Positions 28,801 through 36,965 are shown, numbered from the stretch's first letter. The stretch: DNA of 48,820 nucleotides from Verrucomicrobiota bacterium (GCA_023383055.1 JAHDYP010000035.1:1-48820); one strand, 5' to 3'. Notes: generated by a model not told the origin, from the sequence alone. Numbers and translations are program-made.

Positions 28801-30651
28801 GTGCCGGCGCCGCGGCTGACGATTGACGCGGCCGAGGTGCGTGAGCCGATGTCAGCCAACATTTACAGCCAGTTCATCGAGCACCTGGGTCGCTGCATTT
28901 ACGGCGGCATCTGGGCGGAGATGCTCGAAGACCGGAAGTTCTATTATCCAATTACGGAGAAATACGATCCGTATCGCGCGCTGCGGGACACGGAATACCC
29001 GGTGGTGGGGGCGTCGCCGTGGGAGATCATCGGCGAGGCCGACTCGGTGAGCATGAGCACGGTCGAGCCGCTTGTGGGACGGCACACTCCCGAGCTGAAG
29101 GTGGGATCGACGATCCGTCAGCATGACCTTGGGATCACCGCCGGCCAGTCGTATGTGGGTTACGCCTGGCTCAAGCATGCGGGTGACGGCCGGGGTTCGG
29201 TGGAGGTGGTTCTGCGCTGGGGCGAAGGCGATGCCGCACAACAGACGGTGCGACTCGCGCGCCTGGGCAAGGAATATCGGAAGTTTCCGTTCAAGTTTGA
29301 GGCGGGCGCCACGACCGACAAGGCGTCGCTCGATTTGAAGGTGTCGGCAGGGCCGGTCCTGGTGGGAACGCTTTCACTGATGCCGGCCAATCATGTGGAG
29401 GGCCTGCGCGCGGACACGCTGGCGCTGTTGCGGGAGCTCCAAGCCCCGATCTACCGGTGGCCGGGCGGCAATTTCGTCAGCGGCTACGATTGGCGCGACG
29501 GGGTCGGGGATCGCGACCGGCGGCCGCCACGGACCAATCCGGCGTGGACCGGGGTTGAACACAACGATTTCGGGATGCACGAGTTCATTCGCTTCTGTGA
29601 ATTGGTCGGGACCGAACCATGGATCACGGTGAACACCGGCTTTGGCGATGCCTATTCCGCTGCCGCGCAGCTCGAGTATTGCAACGGAGCGGCGAGCACA
29701 CCGAACGGCCGGCTCCGGGCCGCGAACGGCGCCCGGGAACCCTTCGGCGTGAAGTACTGGGGCATCGGCAACGAGATGTGGGGTTCGTGGCAGCTCGGTT
29801 ACATGGCGCTCGAGCATTACGTGCTCAAGCAGAACTGGGTGGTCGACAAGATGCGCGAGGTGGACCCGGATATCATTCCCATCTCCTCCGGCAATGCGGG
29901 GCCGTGGAGCACCGGCCTGCTCAAGGCTTGCGCCGATCACATGGATTACATCGCCGAGCATTTCTATTGTCAGGAACGGCCGGGGCTCATGGCCCACGTC
30001 CGCCAAATCCCCGATAACATCCGCGGCAAGGCCGAATTCCACCGCCAAGCGCGGCAGGAAATCCCCGGGCTCGAAGGCAAGGACATCCGGATCGCAATGA
30101 CCGAATGGAATTACTGGTACGGGCCGCATCCGTTCGGTGAGTTGGGCACGCGCTATTTTCTCAAGGATGCCCTCGGCATCGCCGCCGGCCTGCACGAGTA
30201 CGCCCGGCAAAGCGACATCGTCGAGTCGGCTTTCTATGCGCAGACGGTGAACGTCATCGGTTGCATCAAGACCAGCCGGCGGAATGCCGCGTTCGAAACC
30301 ACCGGGCTGGTCCTGAAGCTGTATCGGCAGCACTTCGGGGAATTGCCGGTGGCGACTTCAACTGAAGGTTTGATCGATGCGCAGGCGGCTTGGAGCCGCG
30401 ACCGCAAGACGCTGACCATCGGCATCGTCAACGCCACGCTCCAGCCGGTGGAGGTGCCGTTCGAACTCAAGGGTGCCCGGCTGAAAGGCAGCGGCACGCG
30501 CTGGCAGATCGCGGGGTCGGATCCGATGGCGTTCAACGATCCGGAGCAACCGCCCCAGGTGCGCATCGAGGAGCAAGCCATCGTCGGCTTGGGCAACCGA
30601 CTCACCCTGGCACCCTGCAGCGTGACCGTGTTCGCGCTGGACGCGGAATGA
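25891..30651 (+). CDS. Secreted GH127-GH51 fusion: beta- and alpha-L-arabinofuranosidase
   Basis: The 1586-residue product carries a signal peptide (MKTNNWPVLLSLLVAAG from residue 5; ATG 25903 is an alternative start). Residues about 50-660 are a GH127 (DUF1680) beta-L-arabinofuranosidase. The zinc/cysteine site is intact: E353 and C355 in TETCNVYN, and C421-C422 in TCCMGTGMENH, where C421 would be the nucleophile. Residues about 660-980 form beta-rich linker or carbohydrate-binding modules. Residues about 985-1586 are a GH51 alpha-L-arabinofuranosidase with acid/base E1295 in GIGNEMWG and nucleophile E1405 in AMTEWNYWYG. One exported chain would therefore remove both anomers of arabinofuranose. 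It follows the isomerase, consistent with an arabinan or arabinoxylan operon. Confidence 0.9.
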   Translation: MTFAMKTNNWPVLLSLLVAAGSFLNVSRAEMLDASLVKPRVEPVAPAQARPFRLHEVRLLPGPFREGQDIAVKYLLSLEPDRFLANFRKEAGLEPRAEHYPGWERQGVSGHSGGHYLSACSLAWAATGDERFRERVNYLVTELAACQAAQGNGYVAAIPNGRQVYAEVAAGNIRSAGFDLNGCWVPNYTMHKLFAGLRDAYRLAGNAQALDVARKLADWFEKTHAGLSEEQMQQVLACEHGGINETFADLYADTGDPRYLELSRRFHHRAILDPLSRGEDILPGKHANTQIPKLMGLATRYELAGDETDRRTAEFFWERVVNHHSYVTGGHCDHEHFGPPDRLNDRLSPATTETCNVYNMLKLTRHIFGWRPEAPVADFYERALLNHIRSTQHPDGRVIYNLSLQPGHHKEYQALYDGWTCCMGTGMENHVRYGDAIYFHDDAGLWVNLYLASELDWKERGVKIRQSSEWPDRGSIVFTFETETPQDFVLRLRQPYWADRVEIQVNGESQLVDADGKVTAQSRTMTRMGHEGSGVSSYHEIRRPWQTGDRVTVTLGLALRTESMPDNPHRKAVFYGPSLLAADLGALDDPEAGTPFYVPAMVTEGKPVTEWVASVSLETLTFKTDGVGRPRDVDLVPFHRLHDRRYTVYLDEFDASQWAARQAEHQAEQERLQALEARTVDVLRIGEMQPERDHGLEGEKTGAGDAFGRKWRHAFDGGWFGFELKVLPDVPQELLVTYWGGDGGNRVFDVLVEGEKLATQRLERNQPDKFFDVAYAVPAELARGKEKVKVRFQAHPGATAGGVFGVRMVKTEAGAASVNLIPNASFEEVANNRPRRWRPERWAGEGTTALVDSGRTGSRSVFVTSERGADLGWAATVALEPFGRYRLSGWIKTDQVAAGSGRGALLNVHDVQPAATPAVTGTHDWTRVETVFEVQDQHSVQINCLLGGWGSSTGRAWFDDVRLERIASLPVPAPRLTIDAAEVREPMSANIYSQFIEHLGRCIYGGIWAEMLEDRKFYYPITEKYDPYRALRDTEYPVVGASPWEIIGEADSVSMSTVEPLVGRHTPELKVGSTIRQHDLGITAGQSYVGYAWLKHAGDGRGSVEVVLRWGEGDAAQQTVRLARLGKEYRKFPFKFEAGATTDKASLDLKVSAGPVLVGTLSLMPANHVEGLRADTLALLRELQAPIYRWPGGNFVSGYDWRDGVGDRDRRPPRTNPAWTGVEHNDFGMHEFIRFCELVGTEPWITVNTGFGDAYSAAAQLEYCNGAASTPNGRLRAANGAREPFGVKYWGIGNEMWGSWQLGYMALEHYVLKQNWVVDKMREVDPDIIPISSGNAGPWSTGLLKACADHMDYIAEHFYCQERPGLMAHVRQIPDNIRGKAEFHRQARQEIPGLEGKDIRIAMTEWNYWYGPHPFGELGTRYFLKDALGIAAGLHEYARQSDIVESAFYAQTVNVIGCIKTSRRNAAFETTGLVLKLYRQHFGELPVATSTEGLIDAQAAWSRDRKTLTIGIVNATLQPVEVPFELKGARLKGSGTRWQIAGSDPMAFNDPEQPPQVRIEEQAIVGLGNRLTLAPCSVTVFALDAE

Positions 30652-30702
30652 CGCCGGGCCGTATTCGGCTGGTTCTCCGAGCGCACCGAAAGTTGGCGGC
30701 CA

Positions 30703-30876
30703 CACTCCATGTTGCCGAACTTCCCGGAGCGTTGTGGAGTGCGGCGGATTGCGGAACCGAGTCAAAGCGCCGTCGACGCTGGCGCTCTGCCGGCGCACTC
30801 CAAAGGGGCCGTGGTCATTCGTGAGCCTGGGGATTATGGAGTGCGGTGGCAACCGTAGGGCGACACCGCTTTGGCT
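30703..30876. repeat. Cluster of alternating TGGAGTG/CACTCCA repeats
   Basis: CACTCCA at 30703 and 30796 alternates with TGGAGTG at 30735 and 30837. TGGAGTGCG (30735-30743) pairs perfectly with CGCACTCCA (30794-30802). The last unit (30836-30876) has a GCGGTG/CACCGC stem related to the copy at 14649. The arrangement is like bacterial interspersed mosaic elements. Confidence 0.65.
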
Positions 30877-31035
30877 CAGATTGCAGAGGCCAGTGGTTGC
30901 GGGAATGGTCATCTTTTACCACCCATCATTTACCGACAATGTCCCGCCGTAGCTGAATAGACCTTGCATCCCAACGGCTTTGGATTAACATCGGCTATCC
31001 CTAAACAGTATGATTCGTTTATTCGGCATGTTTCG

Positions 31036-31041
31036 AGGAGG
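31036..31041 (+). promoter_or_regulatory. Strong Shine-Dalgarno fixing the 31046 start
   Basis: AGGAGG lies four bases before ATG 31046. It decides against the upstream ATG at 31010 as the start. Confidence 0.7.
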
Positions 31042-31045
31042 ACTT

Positions 31046-33793
31046 ATGAAGTTCAATTCTGGTGGATCGAAGTCTGGCGGCCGCGCGGGCTTGCGGCGGT
31101 GTTGGTGGACGCTGGGGTTGCTGGGTTGGTTGGGCGCGTCGGCCGCCCTGGCCCAGTCGCCGGGGCTGATGAGCAGCCCGGAAGACGGGGGGGAATTCGA
31201 CGGTTCGTTGGTCCTGACTTTCTTCCAGGAGATGAAGGACCCGATTGCCATCCGCTTCGAGGGAGCGGGCGGGGTCGAGTTCGACTGTGTCTGGATGACT
31301 TTCGGCGGTATGTTGCCCAACATGATCCTGGAATGTACCCCGAGATCCACGCTTCCGGCCGGGGCCACCGTGACCTGGACGGTGAATCCGGACGGCACCG
31401 GGTTCGAGACGACGGATGGGATCGTATTCCCGACGACGTCCGGGACCTTTCAAGTCCCCAGCGGGGGAGGCGATGTCACCGTGACGGTTTACCCGGACGA
31501 AGGCGAGGTTTATAACCCGGAGGTAGGCGGCCCCGTCATGATCACGTTCAGCGAGGCCATGGACCAGAGCGTCGATCCCGCGGAGGCGATCAGCTTCAGT
31601 GAGGGAACTTGGGACTGTGTGTGGCTCGATGAATCGACGGTCACCTGCACCCTGCAAAGCGCGGCGGTGCCGGGTGACTATTACTTTACTCTCTCCGGGT
31701 TCATCAGTGCGGCGGGGACACCGGTCGAGGATTACTATGGCAGCTTTGTGATCCAGGAGGGCGGCGGGACGTTGACCGTCACGCCCTCGCCCGCGGTGGG
31801 TGGAACTTACAACCCCGGCAACGACGGGCCGGTCCTGTTCACCTTCTCCCAGGAGATGGATCTGACCGTGGAACCGCAGTCGGCAATCAGCTTCAGCCAG
31901 GGCACCTGGCAATGCGACTGGGTGAGTTCGACCCGGGTCGAGTGCAGCCCGGTCTCGACGCTGACGGTCGGTTCCTACTCGTACACGCTTACCGGGTTTC
32001 GAAGTGCGACGGACGAGTTGATGCCGCCGTTTACCGGGGCGTTCCTCGTCCTCGAAAGCGGGGGCGGCGACGGCACGCGGGCGCCGGCATGTCCGTCCGG
32101 GTCCACGGCCATGGCTTTTCCCAAGGCCATGTCGGTATGCGGCACGAATTTCTTCGTGTGGGAGCACGCGATGGTCTATCCGAACAGATCGGGCACCGGT
32201 TTTACGGTCGACGGGTGGTGTGACGGCACGTTGGGTTCGCTGGCCACGCTGGTGCGGTTGGACGCTCAGGGCAAGGTGGATTCGACCGTCCTGGCGCAGG
32301 ATAACGACACGGAATTGTGGTTGGGGGCGGACCCGTCTCGAGTCCTGGCGACACGCATGCCCGGCACCGCCAGTCCGCTGGTGTTCGGGGTCTATAATAT
32401 CGACAACAACTTCCAGGCGACCTTCGAACATGCGCTGAGCATGACCGACCCTTATCCCGAGGTCTTCTGGCTCAACGACGGCCGGGTCATGGTCACGCAG
32501 GACTTGGGGACCCAAATCGAGGTCATCCTGTTCTCGGCCAATGGCAGTGTCTCGTGGGCCAAGCGGTATTCTTCATCCAGCTTCGGGGTCGACAACTCGG
32601 GTGGCGGTTTCTTGAATGCTTCGCAGTCAGTGAGTGTAATGGAGCTGAGTTCCGGTTTCATGATGAGCGTAACCCAGACCAAGCCCTTGTTCGTGGGGGA
32701 CACCCTTCAATCCAAGAGCACGAACATCCTCGCCCGCCTCTCAAGCGACGGCGCCGTGCAATGGGCGAAGAAGTACACCGGCCTCGACACCTTTCCGGCT
32801 CCAGTTCTGGGGGGGACCGAGGCGGGTTCATTGTTCCTCCAAGCTTACACGAGCGATGAGCCGGAGCAGGGCGATCCGACCTACGGGACGTTACTGATCA
32901 TGCTGAACGCCAATGGCGAACCGGCCTGGGGTAAGAGCTACGCCGGCGCCATGCTGAACGTCACCGGCGATCTGCCGAACGGCAAGTACCTGCTCAGCGG
33001 GGGCTTCATGGGCGGCGAGGACGAAATGAATTCGACTCTCTTCGTGGTCATGAGCAGCAACGGAACGCTCGAGCAACAAGTCCGGCTCAGCACGGCCGAA
33101 ACGAGCTATGGGTTCGGGTTCCTGAGCGGCAATCGAGTGTTCTGTACGCTGGTGACTTCGCCGACTGGCGGTGGGGCCAACCCGCCCCGCACGGCGTTGA
33201 TCGGTTCCGCGGATCTGCAACTGCAGAACTGGACCTGGCGGCAGTACGCAAAATCGGTCGGTTCCGCCATGATGATGCCCGATCCGCGGAACTCGACGCT
33301 GCTGTTCTCCGCATTCCACGAGGGTACCCACGCGGTCGATGCGATCGTGTTGAACAGCAGTCTGCAGCCCCAAACCGCCAGCTGCACGTTGTTTGCCGAT
33401 GCCACGGTGTCGGCCGTGTCGACGAACCTCGTCATTTCCGCGACCAATGTGGTGGTCTCGGCCGTCACCGTGCAGGCGGCCAATTTCACGCCGTCATTGT
33501 CCACGGGCCACATCCCGCTGAGCACTTTCACGCTGGCGGACACATCGTTGTGCGGCGCGGGTGGCGATCCGACGCCGGTGACGGTCTCGTTGCGGACCGG
33601 CAATCCCGGCCAGGTAGTGATGGAATTCGATTCGGTGGCGTCGTTCAATTACACCCTGCAACGCGCCACGAGGCTGAGTTCGCCGGACTGGAGCCAGGTC
33701 GAAGTGGTGGCGGGAACCGGTGCGCGCATCTCGCGCACCTTGAACGCCACCGGCGACGAGGGCTACTACCGCGTGGTGACGTCCGCGCCTTAG
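31046..33793 (+). CDS. Secreted protein with three Cys-paired Ig-like repeats and a propeller-like region
   Basis: The 915-residue product starts with a long signal peptide (RRCWWTLGLLGWLGASAALA, cleavage before QSPG). Three SbsA-like repeats of about 100 residues follow (about 41-135, 140-240, 242-337). Each has a cysteine pair in the same place: FDCVW/LECT, WDCVW/VTCTL and WQCDW/VECSP, probably disulfides. Residues about 345-770 have recurring blades such as LVRLDAQGKVD and ILARLSSDGAVQWAKKY, like PQQ or bulb-lectin propellers. The end (YTLQRATRLSSPDWSQVEVV) resembles the C-terminal domain common on exported verrucomicrobial proteins. No enzyme motif was seen; a surface or extracellular binding role is inferred. 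It stands alone. Confidence 0.8.
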   Translation: MKFNSGGSKSGGRAGLRRCWWTLGLLGWLGASAALAQSPGLMSSPEDGGEFDGSLVLTFFQEMKDPIAIRFEGAGGVEFDCVWMTFGGMLPNMILECTPRSTLPAGATVTWTVNPDGTGFETTDGIVFPTTSGTFQVPSGGGDVTVTVYPDEGEVYNPEVGGPVMITFSEAMDQSVDPAEAISFSEGTWDCVWLDESTVTCTLQSAAVPGDYYFTLSGFISAAGTPVEDYYGSFVIQEGGGTLTVTPSPAVGGTYNPGNDGPVLFTFSQEMDLTVEPQSAISFSQGTWQCDWVSSTRVECSPVSTLTVGSYSYTLTGFRSATDELMPPFTGAFLVLESGGGDGTRAPACPSGSTAMAFPKAMSVCGTNFFVWEHAMVYPNRSGTGFTVDGWCDGTLGSLATLVRLDAQGKVDSTVLAQDNDTELWLGADPSRVLATRMPGTASPLVFGVYNIDNNFQATFEHALSMTDPYPEVFWLNDGRVMVTQDLGTQIEVILFSANGSVSWAKRYSSSSFGVDNSGGGFLNASQSVSVMELSSGFMMSVTQTKPLFVGDTLQSKSTNILARLSSDGAVQWAKKYTGLDTFPAPVLGGTEAGSLFLQAYTSDEPEQGDPTYGTLLIMLNANGEPAWGKSYAGAMLNVTGDLPNGKYLLSGGFMGGEDEMNSTLFVVMSSNGTLEQQVRLSTAETSYGFGFLSGNRVFCTLVTSPTGGGANPPRTALIGSADLQLQNWTWRQYAKSVGSAMMMPDPRNSTLLFSAFHEGTHAVDAIVLNSSLQPQTASCTLFADATVSAVSTNLVISATNVVVSAVTVQAANFTPSLSTGHIPLSTFTLADTSLCGAGGDPTPVTVSLRTGNPGQVVMEFDSVASFNYTLQRATRLSSPDWSQVEVVAGTGARISRTLNATGDEGYYRVVTSAP

Positions 33794-33840
33794 CCCGGGT
33801 GGTTCACGAATTCGTCGGCCTCTTGAACCGGGGTTGGCAT

Positions 33841-33856
33841 CGCATGTTATCATGCG
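33841..33856. repeat. Small perfect hairpin CGCATG-TTAT-CATGCG
   Basis: A six-base perfect stem with a four-base loop lies 47 bases after the stop of the secreted repeat protein. No U-run follows, so it is a weak terminator candidate at best. Confidence 0.3.
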
Positions 33857-33888
33857 TGCACTTCGTGCCTTGCTTGGAAGATTCTCAC

Positions 33889-33930
33889 ACCCCTCACCCC
33901 GGCCCTCTCCCCGTGAGGGGCGAGGGTGAA
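33889..33930. repeat. REP-like CCCTCACCCCGGCCCTCTCC element
   Basis: The stretch CCCTCACCCCGGCCCTCTCC, then CCGTGAGGGGCGAGGGTG, forms an imperfect hairpin. It matches a REP-like motif I know from many bacterial genomes. It sits between convergent genes. Confidence 0.6.
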
Positions 33931-33985
33931 CCGTCGGGGGCGTGGGGTGGGATGAGCGGGAGCTTTGGTTGCGGCGCTCGACCGG

Positions 33986-34639
33986 CTATTCATCCAGGAC
34001 CTTAAGGAACCCTTCGGTTTCCTGGATGGAGCGGGTCATCTCGGCGATGAGCTTGCCGATCTCGTTCTCGATCTCGAGCGCTTCATCCTTGATCGACCCA
34101 ACCGCCCGGGCATTCAGGTTGTGCTTGAGGTACAGCACATAGTCCTTCATCTGGGATAGGACCGGCTCGAGGGTGGCTTCGGAGCGGGTGAGCGCGGCGT
34201 GAACCTGCTGATAACGCGTCCGGGTTTCCGTGAGCTTCGCCTGACTCCGGCCGCGGAGTTGGGCATTCTGGATTTCTTTCAATTCGCGTTCCCATTCGGC
34301 GAACAGGTCCTGGGCGACGCGATCGACTTTCTCGATGCGGCCACGGACGGCCGTGGACCGGTCGCGGCAGCCGTCGTAATCGCTCTTGAAGGCGTTGTAT
34401 TGCTTCTCGAGATCGCCGCCGTCGAAGCCGGTCAATTCCTTGAGCTGCGTGAGGGCGTCCTCGAACTGTTCGGCCGCTTTCAGATTCTCCTCGCTGGCGT
34501 CCTCAAGGGCGTCGCGCAGGAGATCGCGTTTGTGTTTCCCGAACGTTTCCATGACGGAGTAGTAGGAGCTGCGGCAGCCGGTGGTGGCGAGCGCCAGCAG
34601 GAGCAGCCAGGGGAGGGACTTCCATGACAACAATCGCAT
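33986..34639 (-). CDS. DUF2959-like coiled-coil lipoprotein
   Basis: The 217-residue protein has a lipoprotein signal (WLLLLALATTGC, with C22 as the lipidated residue). The remainder is nearly all helical and charged, with heptad-like stretches (EENLKAAEQFEDALTQLKEL; ETRTRYQQVHAALTRSEATL). Length and pattern fit the DUF2959 family, whose function is unknown. It should be anchored in a membrane facing the periplasm. A 56-bp palindrome lies 41 bases upstream. The sialidase gene is upstream on the same strand, 181 bases away. Confidence 0.8.
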   Translation of the reverse strand: MRLLSWKSLPWLLLLALATTGCRSSYYSVMETFGKHKRDLLRDALEDASEENLKAAEQFEDALTQLKELTGFDGGDLEKQYNAFKSDYDGCRDRSTAVRGRIEKVDRVAQDLFAEWERELKEIQNAQLRGRSQAKLTETRTRYQQVHAALTRSEATLEPVLSQMKDYVLYLKHNLNARAVGSIKDEALEIENEIGKLIAEMTRSIQETEGFLKVLDE

Positions 34640-34679
34640 GCCTATCTGTAGCCCGGCCCGGGGCCACGCTCAACAACTT

Positions 34680-34735
34680 TGACGCCCGTCCCGATTCGAT
34701 GTCGCATATGCGACATCGAATCGGGACGGGCGTCA
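34680..34735. repeat. Perfect 56-bp palindrome with core ATGTCGCATATGCGACAT
   Basis: The 28-base halves are exact reverse complements with no spacer. The central 18 bases equal those of the 14577 palindrome, but the arms (CGTCCCGATTCG and its complement) are different. It lies between the sialidase stop and the DUF2959 start. There is no U-run on either side. Confidence 0.9.
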
Positions 34736-34820
34736 GGCGACGAGCGGAGGCGATGGGAGGGCTCGCGGCAGCTCGCAGCTCGATCTCGGATTTCGGATAA
34801 GGGGTTTCGTGGTTTCGTGC

Positions 34821-36023
34821 TCAGGATCTGAGGGACCAGCGGGCCTGGCGGAGCACGGCGTGGGGCGAGCCCTGGAGGACCTCGTACCAGACGGTGACGA
34901 GCGAACCATCGTCGAGCTGAACGGTGGAGGGATAGCCAAGATCGGAGGAGGAGCCATCGGCGGAGATCAGCAGTGGCTCGGACCAGGTGCGGCCGTGGTT
35001 TTCGCTGAGGCGGGCCTGATTGCCGAGCGGTGAGCGGCGGTGACCGTAGGACATGAGGAGACGATCATCTTGGAGCCGGAGCAGGTGGGAGGGAAGCCCC
35101 CAGACGCCGATGGGGTGGGGGATGCTCCAGCTGCGTCCGGCGTCGGTGGATTCAGACTGGAGGGTTTCGTGGTTGTTGGCCGGGTTGTGGTTTCGGAGCT
35201 GGAGGATGATGCGGTGGTCAGCGGATTCGACCGCATGGAGTTCGTGGTAATGTTGGGGGTCGTCACCGGGACGGACGGGGATATGAGCCAGCCACTGCCA
35301 GGATTGGCCGTCGTCGGTCGATTGGCAGACCCCGACGCGGCGTTGGCCGGTCCAGAGTTCCTTTCCGGGGTAGAGGAGAGTTCCGGAGGCGAGTTGGATG
35401 GGGCCGTGGGGGCTGTTGACGATGCTGGGGTAACGGGCGGACCAGGAGATGCCGTCGTCGGTTGAGCGGATCATCCATTGACCGAGTTCGGACTGGCGTT
35501 GCCGGGCATCGAGCCGTTCGTGAGCGGAGCGCCAGGCGCGGAGTTTAGCCGGGGGCCAGGCGCGGGGGTCGCCGGGAGATGGTTGGGTTGCCTGATCGAG
35601 AATGGGGGTATAGGCGAGCGAAGTGAAGCTGGTGACAAGCAGGGTGCCCTGGGTGGTGGCGAGGACGCCCGCATCGCGATCGTCGATGGGACTATCGAGG
35701 AGGGTTTGGGGCCAGCTCCAGGATTGGGCGTCATCGCGGGAGACCATGAATTCGACACGGCCGAAGGGGCAGACATGTTCCTGGCGTCCGCCGGAGCAGG
35801 CGAGGACGAGGTTGCCGGTGCGTTGGCGGGCGATGGTAGGCCATCCGTGATAGGCGAGGGGGTTATGGCTGATGGTATCGAGCTGGATTTGTCCGACATC
35901 CGGCGCTGCCTGGAGGCTGGGCGTCGAGCGCAACCAGACGGCGGCGGCGGTGGTTGCTCCGACGCGGAGGAACGTTCTACGGTTCAGGAGGGGATTAGAG
36001 TTGTGGGCAGGGAAGTTCTTCAT
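34821..36023 (-). CDS. Tat-exported sialidase-family (BNR) glycosidase
   Basis: The 400-residue product begins with a twin-arginine signal (NRRTFLRVGATTAAAVW). Asp-box-like repeats of a six-bladed sialidase propeller are visible (SRDDAQSWSWPQ, STDDGISWSARY, STDDGQSWQWL, STDAGRSWSIP, SENHGRTWSEP). An early arginine in the PTIARQRTGNLVLA segment fits the catalytic triad region. The family removes sialic acid or related sugars, but many environmental members have other specificities. It is exported folded through Tat. It may share a transcript with the DUF2959 gene, though the palindrome lies between. The family is secure; the substrate is not. Confidence 0.85.
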   Translation of the reverse strand: MKNFPAHNSNPLLNRRTFLRVGATTAAAVWLRSTPSLQAAPDVGQIQLDTISHNPLAYHGWPTIARQRTGNLVLACSGGRQEHVCPFGRVEFMVSRDDAQSWSWPQTLLDSPIDDRDAGVLATTQGTLLVTSFTSLAYTPILDQATQPSPGDPRAWPPAKLRAWRSAHERLDARQRQSELGQWMIRSTDDGISWSARYPSIVNSPHGPIQLASGTLLYPGKELWTGQRRVGVCQSTDDGQSWQWLAHIPVRPGDDPQHYHELHAVESADHRIILQLRNHNPANNHETLQSESTDAGRSWSIPHPIGVWGLPSHLLRLQDDRLLMSYGHRRSPLGNQARLSENHGRTWSEPLLISADGSSSDLGYPSTVQLDDGSLVTVWYEVLQGSPHAVLRQARWSLRS

Positions 36024-36182
36024 GTGGGTCAGCGGGTTTTAGGCGGTGTTGGGCCGACGATAGCCGAGTATGGTGGCGTGTCGAGTCCCGGTCCGGGATC
36101 TCAGCTGGCATGGGGTCTGCATGCGGAGTCGACTGGCTTCGGGTATGAGCTCAAGAGATGGCGCCACCGATGCCTTGACACT

Positions 36183-36965
36183 ATGACGAAACCGGGACTG
36201 GGAATGGTGACCAAACGATGGCTGGTCTTGATGGCGTGCGTTCAACTCCTTGGATCTGCACTGGTTGCGGACCAGTTCTTTCCGGTTCTTGAAACCAGGA
36301 CAGGGGTTTATTCGAATGTGACAGTAACACTCAAGACCGGCAGGGACATTCACATTCGGCATGACAGTGGGATTGGGAATATCGACATCAGCGACCTGGA
36401 CGATGAGGTGAAGTCGGCGTTGGGCTATGTTGTGGAAAACAAGGAGACTGCCCAGCCAGGCGAGGCTGGAAAGTTCATGCCGGCGGAGTGGGCGAACCTG
36501 TTGCCGGGTGCTCGCGGTGGCTCGAGGGAAACAGTCGGGGGAGGGGGTCAAATGCCATTCGAGATTCCGATGGTGCTGAGTCCTATGGTGATCGCCGTGG
36601 TATTTGCGATTGGGCTTCTGTTTCACCTGTTCTTTTCCTATTGCAGCCGGCTGATTTGCATCAAGGCGGGGCGCGAGCCGGGATTCATGGTTTGGCTGCC
36701 GGTGTTGCAGATCTATCCGATGTTCAGGGCGGCCGGGATGTCCGGTTGGTGGATCCTGGGTTTGCTGGTTCCGGTATTGAACCTGGTGGTTCAGATCCTG
36801 TGGTGTATCAAGATCGTCAATGCGCGGGGCAAACACGTCATTTGGGCGATACTACTGATTCTGCCGCTGGTCAATCTGGTGGCGTTTCTATATCTGGCGT
36901 TTTCCAGTGACAACTCTTCCCAGGGGTCGGTTGGTTTCCCGGCCTTCTCGCCCAGGCCGGCCTGA
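36183..36965 (+). CDS. DUF5684 membrane protein with N-terminal exported domain
   Basis: The chosen start is ATG 36183 (260 residues; ATG 36204 also possible). The longer open frame back to 35478 is antisense to the sialidase and is not believed. A signal-like segment (RWLVLMACVQLLGSALVA) is followed by a small domain (VTVTLKTGRDIHIRHDSGIG, then NIDISDLDDEVKSALGY) often found at the start of verrucomicrobial membrane proteins. Three or four membrane spans come next (about 128-158, 168-183, 188-208, 219-241). The central motif GREPGFMVWLPVLQIYPMFR, then AAGMSGWWILGLLVPVLN, is the DUF5684 signature. Function is unknown. It diverges from the sialidase and converges on the GNAT gene. Confidence 0.75.
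   Translation: MTKPGLGMVTKRWLVLMACVQLLGSALVADQFFPVLETRTGVYSNVTVTLKTGRDIHIRHDSGIGNIDISDLDDEVKSALGYVVENKETAQPGEAGKFMPAEWANLLPGARGGSRETVGGGGQMPFEIPMVLSPMVIAVVFAIGLLFHLFFSYCSRLICIKAGREPGFMVWLPVLQIYPMFRAAGMSGWWILGLLVPVLNLVVQILWCIKIVNARGKHVIWAILLILPLVNLVAFLYLAFSSDNSSQGSVGFPAFSPRPA

Larger units (their letters stand above)
30652..31045. other. Intergenic region with repeat cluster
   Basis: No gene was recognised in these 394 bases. The left two thirds hold alternating TGGAGTG/CACTCCA repeats. The right end holds a weak promoter candidate, TTGCAT (30964) and TAACAT (30986) with 16-base spacing, ahead of the 31046 gene. Confidence 0.6.

Noticed and set aside
34680..34735. Palindrome as rho-independent terminator of the sialidase gene
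   Set aside because: No loop and no U-run; the same core lies between divergent genes elsewhere.
35478..36182. N-terminal extension of the DUF5684 frame
   Set aside because: It is antisense to the sialidase and lacks similarity; a signal segment begins at 36183.
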